From the NCBI GenBank assembly GCA_026545225.1, contig CM048845.1:13578501-13642500 (forward strand): a DNA stretch of 64,000 bases, written 5' to 3'. Shown in pieces: positions 33,891 to 46,379 of the stretch. The stretch is from Cornus controversa (taxonomy: Eukaryota; Streptophyta; Magnoliopsida; Cornales; Cornaceae). Each line of letters starts with the position of its first letter. The stretch's first letter is position 1. A model generated the notes under the pieces. The model made no database searches, was not told the DNA's origin, and saw nothing but the letters and a program-made list of their open reading frames with translations. Both the position numbers and the translations under genes were made by a program.

Positions 33891-35356
33891 TGTTAGGGAG
33901 TTTCTAAAAAATTTGGTATTTAGTTTGGTAACCGTTGTGCTAGTATGTAATGACCTGTAATTTTTAAAAATTACATATTGTTCTAAAAGAAATTCATAAA
34001 CAAATATCAAAGTAATATTCTCCACGTGAAGGCGAGTCAAATGAGTATAATGTTACCTATGTTCTGACTTAGAGGAATTCATATTTTTATTATTTTTTTT
34101 ATTAAAATATTTTTTACAAATTCATTTTATAAGATAATTATATAAAGGTATAGATATGTATAAAATTATACATATTGCCATGTGTATAGGAACTCAATAA
34201 TTGCACTTAATGAGAAAGATTAAACTCAAGACTCTTGGGGTTCTCCAACAGATGTCACTAATGTTCTTTAGGATACAACCCTTTCCTCTTACTAGAGTAA
34301 TGATAAGGTCATAGGTTACAACCTTTTATCTTACTTGAGTAATGATTAGAGCTTATGATATAATCTTTCATCTTACTTGAGTAATGATTAGAGCTTAGGT
34401 TACAGTCTCTTCATTGACTAAATTAATAAATAGTTGATTTATATTATTCTAACAAGTTTAATATTCTATATAAATGGGTGCTTGAAAAGACCCACATGAT
34501 CACATGATATTTTGTGATGACCTGTAATTTGTTTTATTATTATGAGATTGTTATTATTATTATTATTATTATTTTATAAAAAAAATATTGTTACAAATTT
34601 GTTATGAGACAGTGATATAAAAGTGTGTATATATATATAGGTGAGTGTGAAAAATAGTAATGTAGGAATGTGAGGGGTTAGTAATGATGAGTGTTATTTA
34701 TTAGAAGGATTGTTACTTATTGTGTTATTAATGGAGAATAAATCACCAATTAATAGGAGACTTTACAGCTTCTCAACTGACATAAAATTTATACTTAATT
34801 ATTATCTAAATTAAATGTCAGACATTTCATTTCTCGTTAGTTACAAAATGACTATGTATATATATATAACAATAGATTTCTTTTATTTTGGATATAACAT
34901 TCGGTCATTCAAAAGTTAGAGAGAGAAGAGGGAACGAGAGAAAAAGCTAATCGACAGAGGGAAAGAGGCACACCAGGTAGGGGATTTAAGGGGTACTCTA
35001 TTTTTATATATGCTAGTAGATGGAAGTTACAGAAGAAATATAATTTTTATTTTATATTCTGTTTTGTTATATACGTTCTTATATATTTTCATATTTATGG
35101 AATTCATTTGCTAATAGGTCTATATAATTAACAATATAGGTCTTGGAATAACTTGTTAGTATGGCAGTGGATGGTATACATATTGTAAACGGTTTGTAAG
35201 TCGTTGACTTTTTAATTTATATATGTATTTTATTTGGTTCTTAATATATAATTAAAATGGTATATATATTACATTGGTATTATTAGTTGTATATATATAT
35301 ACACATGTGTATTGTTTGCATGGAATCAATGGACCCAAATTGTGGGCAAAGGTAAC

Positions 35357-35397
<41 letters not shown>

Positions 35398-36760
35398 TTA
35401 TTTATTTTCTTTAAGATTGTAAACTCACTTTTGTTATGTTTTAGTTTTATAATTTGAAGTTACTTGTTCTGAATTAAGTTTAGCTAAATTTATAGTTATA
35501 AGAAATAAGCCCATTGTTAATTTTGGGTATTTCATTTGTTGTTTAATTATTGATTAAGTGAATTTTTGTAAATGAATAGTATTTTGAAGATAGAAGTTCT
35601 ATCTTCTTAATTTGATGGTGTATCTATCTTCTTAATTTGATGGTGTATAAGTATTTGGTTTGAGAAATGGTACACGAATTGTGTTCTGTTTATGATTGTG
35701 AATGAAATTTGATTGTGTGTGCTCGTATATGTATAACCGGATGAAAATAGGTAGGGTTGTAATCCCTTCGGTTGAAAATTCGAGAACTGTTCGGAACTAT
35801 AGCTGGGTTCAGCGGTCCGCCGTGAGAATGACCGAAAATCCGCGATGTGTGTGTGGTGTACATGTCGAGGGGTTATATTATGGTTAATTTATCAATAATT
35901 GATTTATACTTGCACTAGTTATTTATTGAACGATTATTTGTACGGTATATATGATGAGGTTATAATAGTTTACTGAATATGCTCGGACTTGACTTTATGC
36001 TAAAATCTTGAATGGTGGTTGCATTTTGTAGTAGTAGTTGTTTTATTATTATTATTTTATTTATACGTTAATTTATATATATTTAAGTTATATATTCTTT
36101 TGTATGCTGTTTCATGTATATATGAAAGTAGAGTTGTTGTTTTTCCTACTGGGCAATTGTTGTGCTCACTCCAAAAATATTTCAGGTCTGGCTGAAGTAT
36201 GAAGTAATGAAGAATTTATCAGAGATTACTTGAGAGCGTGTTTTGTCATAAAGAGTTTAAATAGAGGTTATTTTATTATAATATCTTTTGTAATCGAAAA
36301 GAAAGACTTTAGTTGTGGGTGTACGATATTATTTTATTGAGATGAAATATTAAGTGAGAAAGTTTGTAGTTGAAATATTAAGTGCATAAGGTTTTAATTA
36401 ATTAATATGTCTATTTATTTTATTTTATTTGATCACATCTCAAAAATTTGGGACGTGACAGAGTATCCAGCAATTCGCTAACCACGATCCATGATGAAAA
36501 ATCATGCAACTTTGTCTTTTTCGGAGAAGAAGTCCACGGGTGGATTAGGGTTGTATCTTGGAGTTGCATAAGACCAATCACCCCTACACGTAGAAGGCTT
36601 TACAAGTTTAGAACTACGCTTTGTGTTCCTCTCTATCTAGGCTCGTCCTTTCCAATTTTTACTTTACTCGTTTGATATTCATTGTTATATTGTGGTTTCA
36701 AATTTTGTTGTTTCCATGTATTACCACTCTAAATTATTCCTCTTTATACTTTTAGATATT

Positions 36761-36817
<57 letters not shown>

Positions 36818-36857
36818 GTCTCCATTGATATACATATTATCACTTTTAGTTCTAACA
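33891..36857 (+). repeat. 3' LTR of the 28.8-kb copia, split by a solo LTR
   Basis: LTR sequence is 33891-33945 and 36461-36857 (about 450 bp once the insertion is removed). It ends tctaaca. An AT run of about 50 bp (36763-36814) lies near its end. Confidence 0.7.
33946..36460. mobile_element. Solo LTR inserted in the copia 3' LTR
   Basis: Begins tgtaatgacctgtaat and ends gggacgtgaca, flanked by tagta (33941-33945) and gagta (36461-36465), 4 of 5 matching. A second related start, tgtgatgacctgtaattt at 34513, suggests a partial duplication or a nested relative within it. There is no coding region; a 28-bp tandem duplication is at about 35605-35649. The TG...CA ends and 5-bp duplication fit an LTR left after recombination. 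Confidence 0.65.
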
Positions 36858-37508
36858 CATCCCTAGGGGAATAGGGGAGGGAAAGAATGATAAGCTGACC
36901 TAAAATTATGAAATACCTATTTTAACTCTGAATTGATTAAAAAATTTCAATACCTAATTTAACACTGAATTGATTACAAAATTTCAAAAATAATGTTTCG
37001 TTATAGTTTTTTTTTGGATCACAAAGGTAAAATTGCCATTTTTAGGACCATAAAGGTAAAATTGCCATTAATCTTCATCTTTATGAATGACTATTTCAAA
37101 AAATACAAGTCTGATATGAGAAACGATAATTGTCTGAAAGTATAGTAATGCCTATCTCAAAAAATACAAGTTTGATATGAGAAACAATAATTGTTTGAAA
37201 GTATATCACCTAACTCTTTTAATTAGTTTCTCCCAATATCACAGCTTCCAAGTGAATTTAGTGAAATTTACCTTTTCTCTTAATTGATGAGGGTATATCG
37301 GTAAAAGTATATAAAAACTGTTCTTTCCTTCCTTTCAACCAAACAAAAAATAGTTATCACTCCAACTCCATCAATCATTTCTACTATCTCTTCCATTCAA
37401 CCAAACAAAAAGTGAGGAAGACAGAATTTCTTCCATAGGGATGCCTCATCCATCCCTCCCCCTCTTCCTTCCATTTATTTTTCCATCCCTCCAACTAAAC
37501 AAAACATT
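36858..37508. mobile_element. TIR element interrupted by copia, right part
   Basis: Continues the element begun at 28745 and ends in ccatccctccaactaaac. It contains small tandem duplications: aaaggtaaaattgccatt twice near 37020-37060, and a 61-bp unit twice at about 37086-37205. Confidence 0.5.
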
Positions 37509-39365
37509 AATTTATAAACATATATATTTAAACACATAATATTTACATGAATTATAATTAACTCTCGGTTTTCTGTGAGTTGATAACAATTCTATTTTGA
37601 TTAAAATTCTTAACTCTTTTAATTTATATTTATTTAAATGATTAAATTTAATATTCTCTCATTAGTAATACTAAATTACCAATAACATTTAGTAATTATT
37701 ATTTAATTTAAAGAGGTAACTTTGTTTTTAATTTCAATATAATATAAAAATATAAAAAAATGTATAAAGTAGTATAGACTAAAAGTCCTATAAAATTTCA
37801 ATAATTCGAATCAAACTTTAGAATATAGTTTCACTTTCAATGTTAGTTTGTCAGGGTTGAAGATCGGGTCAAGCTTGGTTCATGGGTTTTATTCTTAAGC
37901 TGGCCACGAGTTGATCCTCTTTCAAACCCTTAAGAAAAAGTTGATGTCTTCCCCCTCGTACGGTTGTAGTTACGATATAACTGCCGTTATCGTTATTCTT
38001 ATTTTTTTTTTCTCGTATAAATGAGATTGACCACATGACTTATCCTTTACCATTCTATTTTATTATAACCAATGTCTTCTTTGATATTTAATTTTTTAAA
38101 ATTATTTTCAATTACCTCATACTTACAATATGGTATTGGTATAAATTGAGTATTGAAAGAGAAAGAATGGAGAGAAATTTAACTTTTGCATTTATATTTA
38201 AATTTGCAACCTCAAGTTATTTTAAATATTTTAATTTTTTGTAAAGGTAAATAATTTACTCAATATATATTTTGGAAGGTAAAAAAGTACCACTAAGCTA
38301 GGCACTTGTTGATTTAAAACTTAATAAAGTTATTGCTATAAACTTTAAATACTATTATCAGGTTTGCACAATTTCACTTTGCTCTCTACTTTTAAAAGTG
38401 GATAGTTATGTTAAGAAATAGTGTGGTGCTCTCTACTTTACATTACACGTAGAGATAGAGAAAAAGAGAAAGGGGATGGAAGAAAATGCCACTTGGCTCG
38501 TCAATTGTGGTAAAGCAAGTGACATTGGTGGTGTGGGGATAAGGTAGCGAGCCCCACACCACACTAAAAAACATGTCACAGTGGTTGGAAAATGCCATTT
38601 TTTCAAGGGTTCCTAATGTTTCAACAAGGATTAGTCCAATACACAAAAATCGTGTTATTGGTTTAATTTTATGCAATATGTAGATACTTATTTCAATTTT
38701 GAAAACGTAATCTCCAAGTCAAAATAAAGTAAGCTAGTTTACCTTAAGTTCTAAGGTTATCTTTGTTTTTAAAAAACTCTTAATTTTGTGGATGTGGGGG
38801 TGGGAGTCGGCATTTATAAATAGGTGGAAGTGAGGATAAAGCCGGTAAATGAGTGGATAAATGGTTCTCTAAGATACTTTATACTGTATAAAAGAGGGTA
38901 TGCTTGAAATTTCCTCACACTGTTGCAAACCTCAACTAGTTGCCACAACAATTCTACTTTGTCTAGTCAGAGAGAATAGAAGTGGAAGTCATTTTGATGT
39001 CTGTCACTAAGCTTTCTCGAAGATGCTTTTTGCATAGTGGTTTGATCCGTGACATGTGAATCTCTTCCTAAAACGATTTTCATGCCCATCACAATTCTTT
39101 ACATAATATTGTAGGTGGCTTCTTCTGTTTTTGAAATGCTATTTTTGACTTTTTGAGTTTGAAACCGTTTTAAGCCTTTTTTATTCTTTGGTAATTATTT
39201 ATGATCTGAACAACAACTCACCCATCATCCTTCTCTTCTCCAAAATTTCCGATAGTCTCTCTGACATTGTAATTCTTTATATTGTCAGTCTGTCAGTACG
39301 TGGCTTCATCGTATCGAAAATGTTTAAGCAATCACAATTCTTTATTCTTTTGGTAATTATTTATA
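37509..39365. other. AT-rich intergenic DNA, no gene seen
   Basis: No coding signal. The open frame at 38443-38676 (minus) shows no conserved motif and sits in simple sequence. Confidence 0.45.
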
Positions 39366-40181
39366 GGGATAATTACACTTACCTCGCTTCTAGTTTGGCT
39401 TTATAACACTTACCTCCCCTATGTTTTGGCATATAACACTTACCCCCCTCTAGTTTGCACATTGGTAACAAATACCCCATTTTGTCAATCAAACTAACGA
39501 TTATTGCTGATATCATCAAAATTTAATTCTAAAAAGACAATTATACCCTCAAAAATATTGTGACTGAAGTTGGCGGGTCTCGATTTCAATAGTAGCTCCG
39601 ACATTGGGATAGTAGTGGCTAGTGATTTAGCCAGATCTGGGTCTTCTCGGCAATGGTTTCATTGGTGAGTGTTGATGGCGTAGGTGGTGAAGCATAAGGG
39701 AGATGGAGGTGGGTGGCGGCTCGGCTAGAGGTGATGTTGCTACGGTTGAAGGTCCGAAGTGGGTCTGCTTATAGTGGTGGCTCATGGTGGGGGAAATGAG
39801 TTTATACGACTGTTTGGGTGTTGCTTGAATAATGGTGGTGGAGTTGGTGGTTTGGTGGGTCTGACTGGCATTGGGTCTTTTTGGCCGAAGTGATGACGGC
39901 AGTGGAGATATAAGTCTTCTAGGTGCGGTAGTGGGTCTCGACTTCAATCGTAGCTCAGGTATTGGGATGGTAGTGGCTAGTGGTTTGGCTAGAGTTGGGT
40001 GTTCTCAGCAGTGGTTTTAATGGTGATTGTTGATGACACAGGTGGTGAAGCTTGGTGGAGACGGAGGTGGGTGGTGGCTCTTTTGGAGATGATGTTGATA
40101 TGGTTGAAGGTCTGAAGTAGGTCTGCTCAAAATGGTGGCTCATGATGGGGTATAATTGTCCTTTTAAGATTAAAATTTCAG
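39366..40181. mobile_element. Mutator-type element with truncated right end and internal duplication
   Basis: The left end gggataattacacttacctc matches the TIR family of 29561-30691. The inner parts of both arms pair (39517-39550 with 40147-40181, around gacaattataccc), but the outer ~150 bp of the right arm are missing. Inside, a ~215-bp segment occurs twice (39577-39793 and 39935-40148), about 85 percent alike by eye. The GGT-rich frames on either strand are not convincing genes. Confidence 0.6.
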
Positions 40182-40205
40182 AATGTTTCTATATAATGAA
40201 TAGAT

Positions 40206-40340
40206 ATTGGGTGCGTCTGACGCACATGTACCGAACGCATCTAAACCGTCGGTGTATTACACGCACCATTAACCTCACCGCACGTGTAGAGCACCAATGG
40301 TCCAGATGCGTCGAGCGCACCGTGCATTGGGCGTAACGTA
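40206..40340. repeat. GC-rich imperfect inverted repeat, possible MITE
   Basis: About 130 bp, far richer in GC than its surroundings and full of CG dinucleotides. The left half (gacgcac...acgcatctaaaccgtcggtg) pairs imperfectly with the right half (caccaatggtccagatgcgt...). No clean target duplication seen. Confidence 0.45.
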
Positions 40341-40739
40341 TTCTTGCTCCTACACAATTATGAGACAACTTTTCATCTCCAAGTAATATGAGACGTCACA
40401 ATTATCCTCTATTGGAACCATGAGCTTGTGCATATTTTCTTATTTTTGGACTTTACACGGCATTACGGATCGTGACAAACGAAAAACAAAACATTATGCA
40501 ACCATTGGACTCTTTGGAGTAGGACCCACAAGCATAAAATCGACTAATCATTTTTCTTGTGATTATTGTTAGAAGAGTGGTATGTAGTGGATTCCACTAT
40601 CCCCTCTCTCTCCCTGTGTGTGAGTCCGAGTCAAACACTTGCTCATTTTCACTTTAGAACCCTTTAGCATATGCAGAACAAAGGGAAAAGAAGGCTAAGA
40701 AAATGTCAAAGAACATGATACCTAAAAATCATCCACTAA

Positions 40740-41710
40740 GGGTCTTTTAGGTAACTGTTTATGTTTAGTTAATTTATATAAGCAGGGTTTATGTTACTGT
40801 TTGTTTATTCATATGTTTGTTTGATAATGAAAAAATGTCTAACTTATTTTAAAAATTATGAACAGAAAAAAAAAAATTACACAATAAACTGCATACAAAA
40901 TTAAGTTCATGCTACAACAAATTTATACAATAACAACAGAGTAAGAAATATAAATAAAAAAGAAATCAATAATATTGGGTTACATATATATATATATATA
41001 TATTACAAATTATAGGATAAAACTAGAATGATCCACAACCCAGAAGACCTCAACAAGAACAAAATATATATAATTACAGGATAACTACAGAACTAGCTCT
41101 TGAGCTTTTTCTGCTACTAGTTTCTTTTTCATTTTTTGGTTTCTATTTCCCTTTCAACACTGAAAATAAATGAATTATACGAGCACAAAATATCATTCTC
41201 GTTTATTTGACAAGTAGATAGTTGTAACCTATTTATTTATATATTTTCTCATATAAGTTTTTATTTATTTATTTATTTATTTTACCACCGGTACCCCTAA
41301 GTAACTATTTCTTAGTATCAAGTGTATTAGTAATTATTCATATTGTACCCAATATGTTTTTTCTCAAGGCAATTAATGCTCTTTAATTCTGTCTACACTT
41401 GATAATTCTAACATTTTTATTGTTGTATCAAGATACTTTTATATTTTTTTTTCATTTTCTCACTTTTAGCTTCACTTTTTAATTAAAATAATATAATCAC
41501 CATTTTAGATAAAAAAGAATTTTTTTTTCTTTTCTTAATAACCATAAATACTAAACCAGCATTTTGGTGTTTAGGATTTGAAGACTTACTTACAGTATTG
41601 TTTTAAAAGTATTTTGACAATTAATTTTTTTTTTTTTTATCAAACATGTTTATCTTAGAAATGTTTTTATAAACAATAAACACTAAACATAAACGGTTAC
41701 CAAACGGGCC
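40740..41710. mobile_element. Tourist-like (PIF/Harbinger) non-autonomous element
   Basis: The ends gggtcttttaggtaactg and cggttaccaaacgggcc form imperfect TIRs, both followed inward by tttatgtttag. TAA is present at 40737-40739 and 41711-41713. 971 bp, no transposase motif. Confidence 0.6.
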
Positions 41711-41713
41711 TAA

Positions 41714-41897
41714 TATTGTCAAAAACCATGATGAAATTTTCACAAAAAAAAATCCATTAGATAATAAATACCACATTATATTCAATGATTACCATTACCG
41801 GCAAATAGAAGAGTAAACCCACATACAAGAGTGCTCATTTTTTTATTTTTTTTTATTTTAAGACTGAATCAGTGGAGAAACCACTGTGTGCCCACTG

Positions 41898-41946
<49 letters not shown>

Positions 41947-42860
41947 ACTAGTATATGCATATTTTTTTTTATAAATTTCAAAAATGCTCCCCTCAGATTT
42001 TTCTTTTACCCCCTATAGATTACTAATGAAGACCTAAGAGGACTTATTGGTCATTTGGGCTTGTAATGCGTTAGAAGGTAAAACAACATATTTTCTTTTG
42101 CATGTAATACATTCACATGTATAAAGGAATATTTGAATTTTCTTTAGATTTCAAAAATTCGTAACATTTTCGCTCTAAGTCAAAATATAATGAAAGTGGT
42201 ACTCAAATGGAGGCTTTTGGAATTCTTAAATTTTGTTTCATCAAAAAATTTTATATGTAGTGGGAGTTATAGGACTTGAAGTGAGATGAATAAAGAAAAA
42301 TATATATACATTTAATTACCCTGTGTGTATTATATACGTTGAGGAAGAGTGAAAAAAGAGTTGTCTTGCGTGTAATGCAAAAAGACTCATCGGCAAAATT
42401 GAATATCTAGAAGTTGACTTTTCAATGAAAATAGTTTCTGGAACAATTTATTTGTTAGAAAATATATTCGTATATAGTACTATTTAAAATATAAAACAAT
42501 TGTACTAACATGGTAAATCACATAAATTATATATCCTCTTAAACATCATAAGAAAATCTCTTTTCCACAATATATATAAAACCTTCTATAAGTTACTATA
42601 TCACATGTTATATAAACCATATGAAATATAACACAATCAAGTAATTCATATTGATTTTATATTTTATAAATTAAAATACATAAATACTAAAGAACCTGTA
42701 GATCGAGGCTAGAGTTAGACTCTATGTCCTTAATACAATTATCGTCTTGCAATGGTGTTGAATGGACCATTGGCGACTGTCTCCCAGGATACAACAATCT
42801 TCCTCTCAATTGGTAGCAACACTACAAACCAACTGAGCTTCTGCGAACCTCCTGTGTGTT
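41714..42860. other. Intergenic, AT-rich
   Basis: Contains a ~45-bp TA microsatellite (about 41899-41943). No gene seen. Confidence 0.5.
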
Positions 42861-43225
42861 AGTACTCTCTTAGACTTGACTCTCCTAACCCGTTGGTTCA
42901 GATCAGACTACTAAGACTTACTACCACTTGGGTTAGACTATATAGTGAAAGAGACTTGATGCTTAGAGAGAAGAAGAAGAAATCAAAAAAAAAAAATATT
43001 TTACAAATGAAGGTAAATGGCCTATTTATAGGCAAACTAGTATTAGTACTCTCTTAGACTTGACTCTCCTAACCCGTTGGTTCAGATCAGACTACTAAGA
43101 CTTACTACCACTTGGGTTAGACTATATAGTCAAGGAGACTTGATGCTTAGAGAGAAGAAGAAATCAAAAAAAAAAAAAATTTTACAAATGAAGGTAAATG
43201 GCCTATTTATAGGCAAACTAGTACC
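42861..43225. repeat. 184-bp tandem duplication
   Basis: The block starting agtactctcttagacttg and ending ttataggcaaactagtatt (first copy 42861-43044) is repeated from 43045 with few changes, such as one lost gaa triplet and a longer A run. The open frame at 43077-43355 arises within it and shows no known motif. Confidence 0.85.
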
Positions 43226-45014
43226 TTTTCAAAAGTACCCGAATAGGCATGAGATATGTCATTTGATGCAAAATGTTGCAACTCGTACTGTTTCAACTTT
43301 AAACAATACTAATTGTGTCTATTTGGTATACACTTTTGGTGTCTATTCAGTGTGAATCGCACTGTTACACCTTTAATTTTCATTCAATTTTTCTAACAAT
43401 TTTAACTGCACAGAGCCTAGCTATTTAAGTCTTGAGAAAAATGAATTTCTTTTATTTGAAGAAAAAAAAAAGAATTTAACCAAGTTTCACAGGCGTTGAT
43501 AATTGAGTTTTGATTTAATTCTTTTTATAAAAATATGGGACGTGACAACGTGATATCATAGTATAGTTAGATCTTCTAATTTCTCGAAAGAAAAAACTTC
43601 TAAAATTACAATCGCTTATTCTCTCTCTAGCACAAATCAACCTTCTGTAATTTATTTCGCTATCACCAACTCACTGCAAGCTTAATTATTAGTTTCTTTT
43701 GCAAGTAAAATACATTAATTTTTCATGGAATATGAATACCGTAGATAGCTAGATGTAAATCTTTCTTTACATTTACAAAATTTTCAACCTTTGATACTTT
43801 AGCTCTCTAAGAATTCTATGTTTAATTTCTTTCAATAACATCATCTTATTATATCTGATTCTTTAATTTCCTTTTGTCAATGAGGTTTGTGATGGATTGA
43901 TGGTCAGATTATGTTGCTCATCTTTCATGATTTTGATTTTCCATTTTCTCATTAATAATCATTATATCTAACAAAGAAACAAGATTGACTAAATTCAATT
44001 TTTTTAGGTGAATTGAGAGTCAAAAATTGCTTTTGCATCTTTTAGTTCATTAAAATTGATTAAGTACCATAGTGATTTTGTTGTTTTATTTATTTATTTT
44101 TTGTTTGCTTTTTGACGTGAAAAAATTATAATTGTCATGTTAATAAATTTTTTTTTTTTACCAAAATACAATGTGCCTCCCCTGAATTGAACTCCGCCCT
44201 GGACTGAATGATCAATTTTTTTTTTTTGTATTTAAGCATACATGCAAATTGCCATTTTGAAAAAATTAATGTTTGGGAGCACCAATTTAACGCTTTGGAT
44301 TTATAATTAGAACAAATTTAGTTTCTAATTCTAAATTCAAAGTGTCGATTTAATGCTCCCAAACATAATATAAAAGTAGGTGACAACATTTCTGTTAAAT
44401 TTAAATGACACGCCTATACGTGGTTAAATCAAAAGTTGAAAGTTGAAATCAAGGAGACAAAAAAAATAATAGAAGATAAACCCTCTATGAGTACAAGATC
44501 CAAAATTGACCAATCCTAATCACGTCATATGAAACATTGATTCAGAAATTTTGTGAGATCTTGCAGCTAAACACCATGTAGGAAATCACAAACCCAAATC
44601 ATCAATATGCAACAGAAAAAAAAAAAAATTCGTATTGCATTTGTGAGCACCGAATCGGCATCTTGAAATTTGGTATTGGAGCCGATTCGACGCTCCAAAA
44701 AATAGCTTCGCAGTAAATAATTGACATTATTCAGAGCAGTTCCATGTTGGTGCACATGAGAGAGAAATAGAGGGGAGAGGGAGGCTGGGAGGGGGTGAGA
44801 AAGAGAATTGTTTCTGGAGATCTCGAAGCATACAAAAGAAAAAAAATGAATACATGAATAGCAAATCATTTCAATCTACCTTTTTTTATTATTAAAAAAA
44901 AAAAAAAAACCAGCAGAATTTACTTTTAATCGATGCAACATACCATATGCAAACCTTCCACTCTCGCCATGCCTAACTACCAACGTTGCATCATCATGGT
45001 TACTAGAAGAAAGG
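43226..45014. other. Intergenic DNA with a possible LTR end
   Basis: At about 43535-43565, gggacgtgaca is followed by tgatatcatag, resembling the end of the solo LTR at 36460 plus a decayed primer binding site. Otherwise AT-rich without genes. Confidence 0.35.
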
Positions 45015-45023
45015 ATTATGATC

Positions 45024-46364
45024 CGGGCGGAGTCAGGATTCTATTGGGGGCCAATTTTTTTTTTTTTTTACATTAATATAATATTATTTTATATCATGTA
45101 TATGTACAAAGGTATATATAATATATATGTATTTTATAAAGGAAAGCGATATTCACATTCTCTTTTTATACATTTGCACTCTCATTTTAAATGAAATGAC
45201 ACTATAATCCTAGTTTGAAAAACGAATGATTATTATTTTTATCAAATTACACAACTACCCTCTAAAATATCTCCTATTTGTTTTTCATCTTTAATATTTT
45301 AGGTTTCTTTTGAGAGAATCTAAAAAAAAAATGTTATATCTTCTAAATATGTTCTCTTTTGACATGACAAAAAAGAAGTTATTTATGCTAAATAAATTAT
45401 ATATTTTTACTGGATTAAAAAAAAGTTATCTATGTTGAATAAAAAGATCTCTTTTGATAAGAATCGAAAAAAAAAAACCCCAAAAAAAGGTAACTTCATT
45501 ATTATTTTTAACATGACCTAAAAAAAGTTATCATATGTAAAATAAATAATCTCATTTAAGAAAAAAAAATATACTACACAAAAAAGACCCAAAAAAATTT
45601 ATCTCTACTGAATAAATTATATCTTTTGACATTACTCAAAAAAAAAAAGTACTAAGCAATGTAAAAAGAGTTAAAGTTTATACGATAAAGTATAGTTATG
45701 GTATTATAAAATAAAAGATGATGCATTAATGAATTTATGAATTTTTTTTGTCATTTCTTTTAAAAGAAAAAGACAACTAGAGTGTAATAGGAGAGAAGGA
45801 GAGTGCAAATATCGCCTCCCTTGTATAAATATATATGGATAAATGTATGTATACCGTATATATAATATTTATTTTTCATTATGTACATGTATTAAGTATA
45901 TTTAATATATACAAGAATATTAGAAAACCAAATAAAAAAAATTAGGATTATGGTTTTATTGAATAAAAAATTAATGATTTTTTTAATAAAAAATAGAAAT
46001 AAATGAAAGAGGAGACTGAACTTACATATGTAATATTTATTTCCGTCCACCTTTCTAAGAATCCATACATATTACATGTATAATATATTATATATATCAT
46101 ATTATATTGGCAATTATTATTATATCACAATACCCTAATTGGGTTGGGCTTAAATAACTAAGTAAATGCGTCATTTAATTGAGTTGGACTAATATAAGCT
46201 AACTAAATGTTTATATAATTGGATTGGGCTAATATATTTGGTGGTGGTGGGGGCAAATTTGGGCTGATGCAAATTTAAGACTACCGGGCTATATATAAAT
46301 AAAAAAATTCAAAATTTTTGAGAGGGCCACACTCCCCTTGGCCCACCCCTCCCTCCGCCCATGA
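45024..46364. mobile_element. TIR element hosting a nested MITE
   Basis: The left end cgggcggagtcaggat and right end ccctccgcccatg are short imperfect inverted repeats. Flanks attatgatc (45015-45023) and attgtgatc (46365-46373) match 8 of 9. The interior is AT-rich and non-coding, with the nested element at 45141-45820. Confidence 0.45.
45141..45820. mobile_element. Mutator-type MITE nested in the 45.0-kb element
   Basis: TIRs of ~70 bp: ggaaagcgatattcacattc at the left and ...gagtgcaaatatcgcctccc at the right. Flanks ttttataaa (45132-45140) and ttgtataaa (45821-45829) match 8 of 9. 680 bp, non-coding. Confidence 0.65.
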
Positions 46365-46379
46365 TTGTGATCTTACTTG

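Larger units (their letters stand above)
28853..36857 (+). mobile_element. Ty1-copia retrotransposon, deleted, with two later insertions in its LTRs
   Basis: The outer ends are TGTTAAGG (28853) and TTCTAACA (36850-36857), with flanks catct (28848-28852) and catcc (36858-36862). The 5' and 3' LTRs share gcaactttgtctt, gtggattagggtt, gatattcattgttatattg and atgtattaccactct. The 5' LTR region is interrupted or followed by a Mutator-type element (29561-30691), and the 3' LTR is split by a solo LTR (33946-36460). Internally only gag and part of integrase survive; RT and RNase H are missing, so it could not move on its own. Confidence 0.8.
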
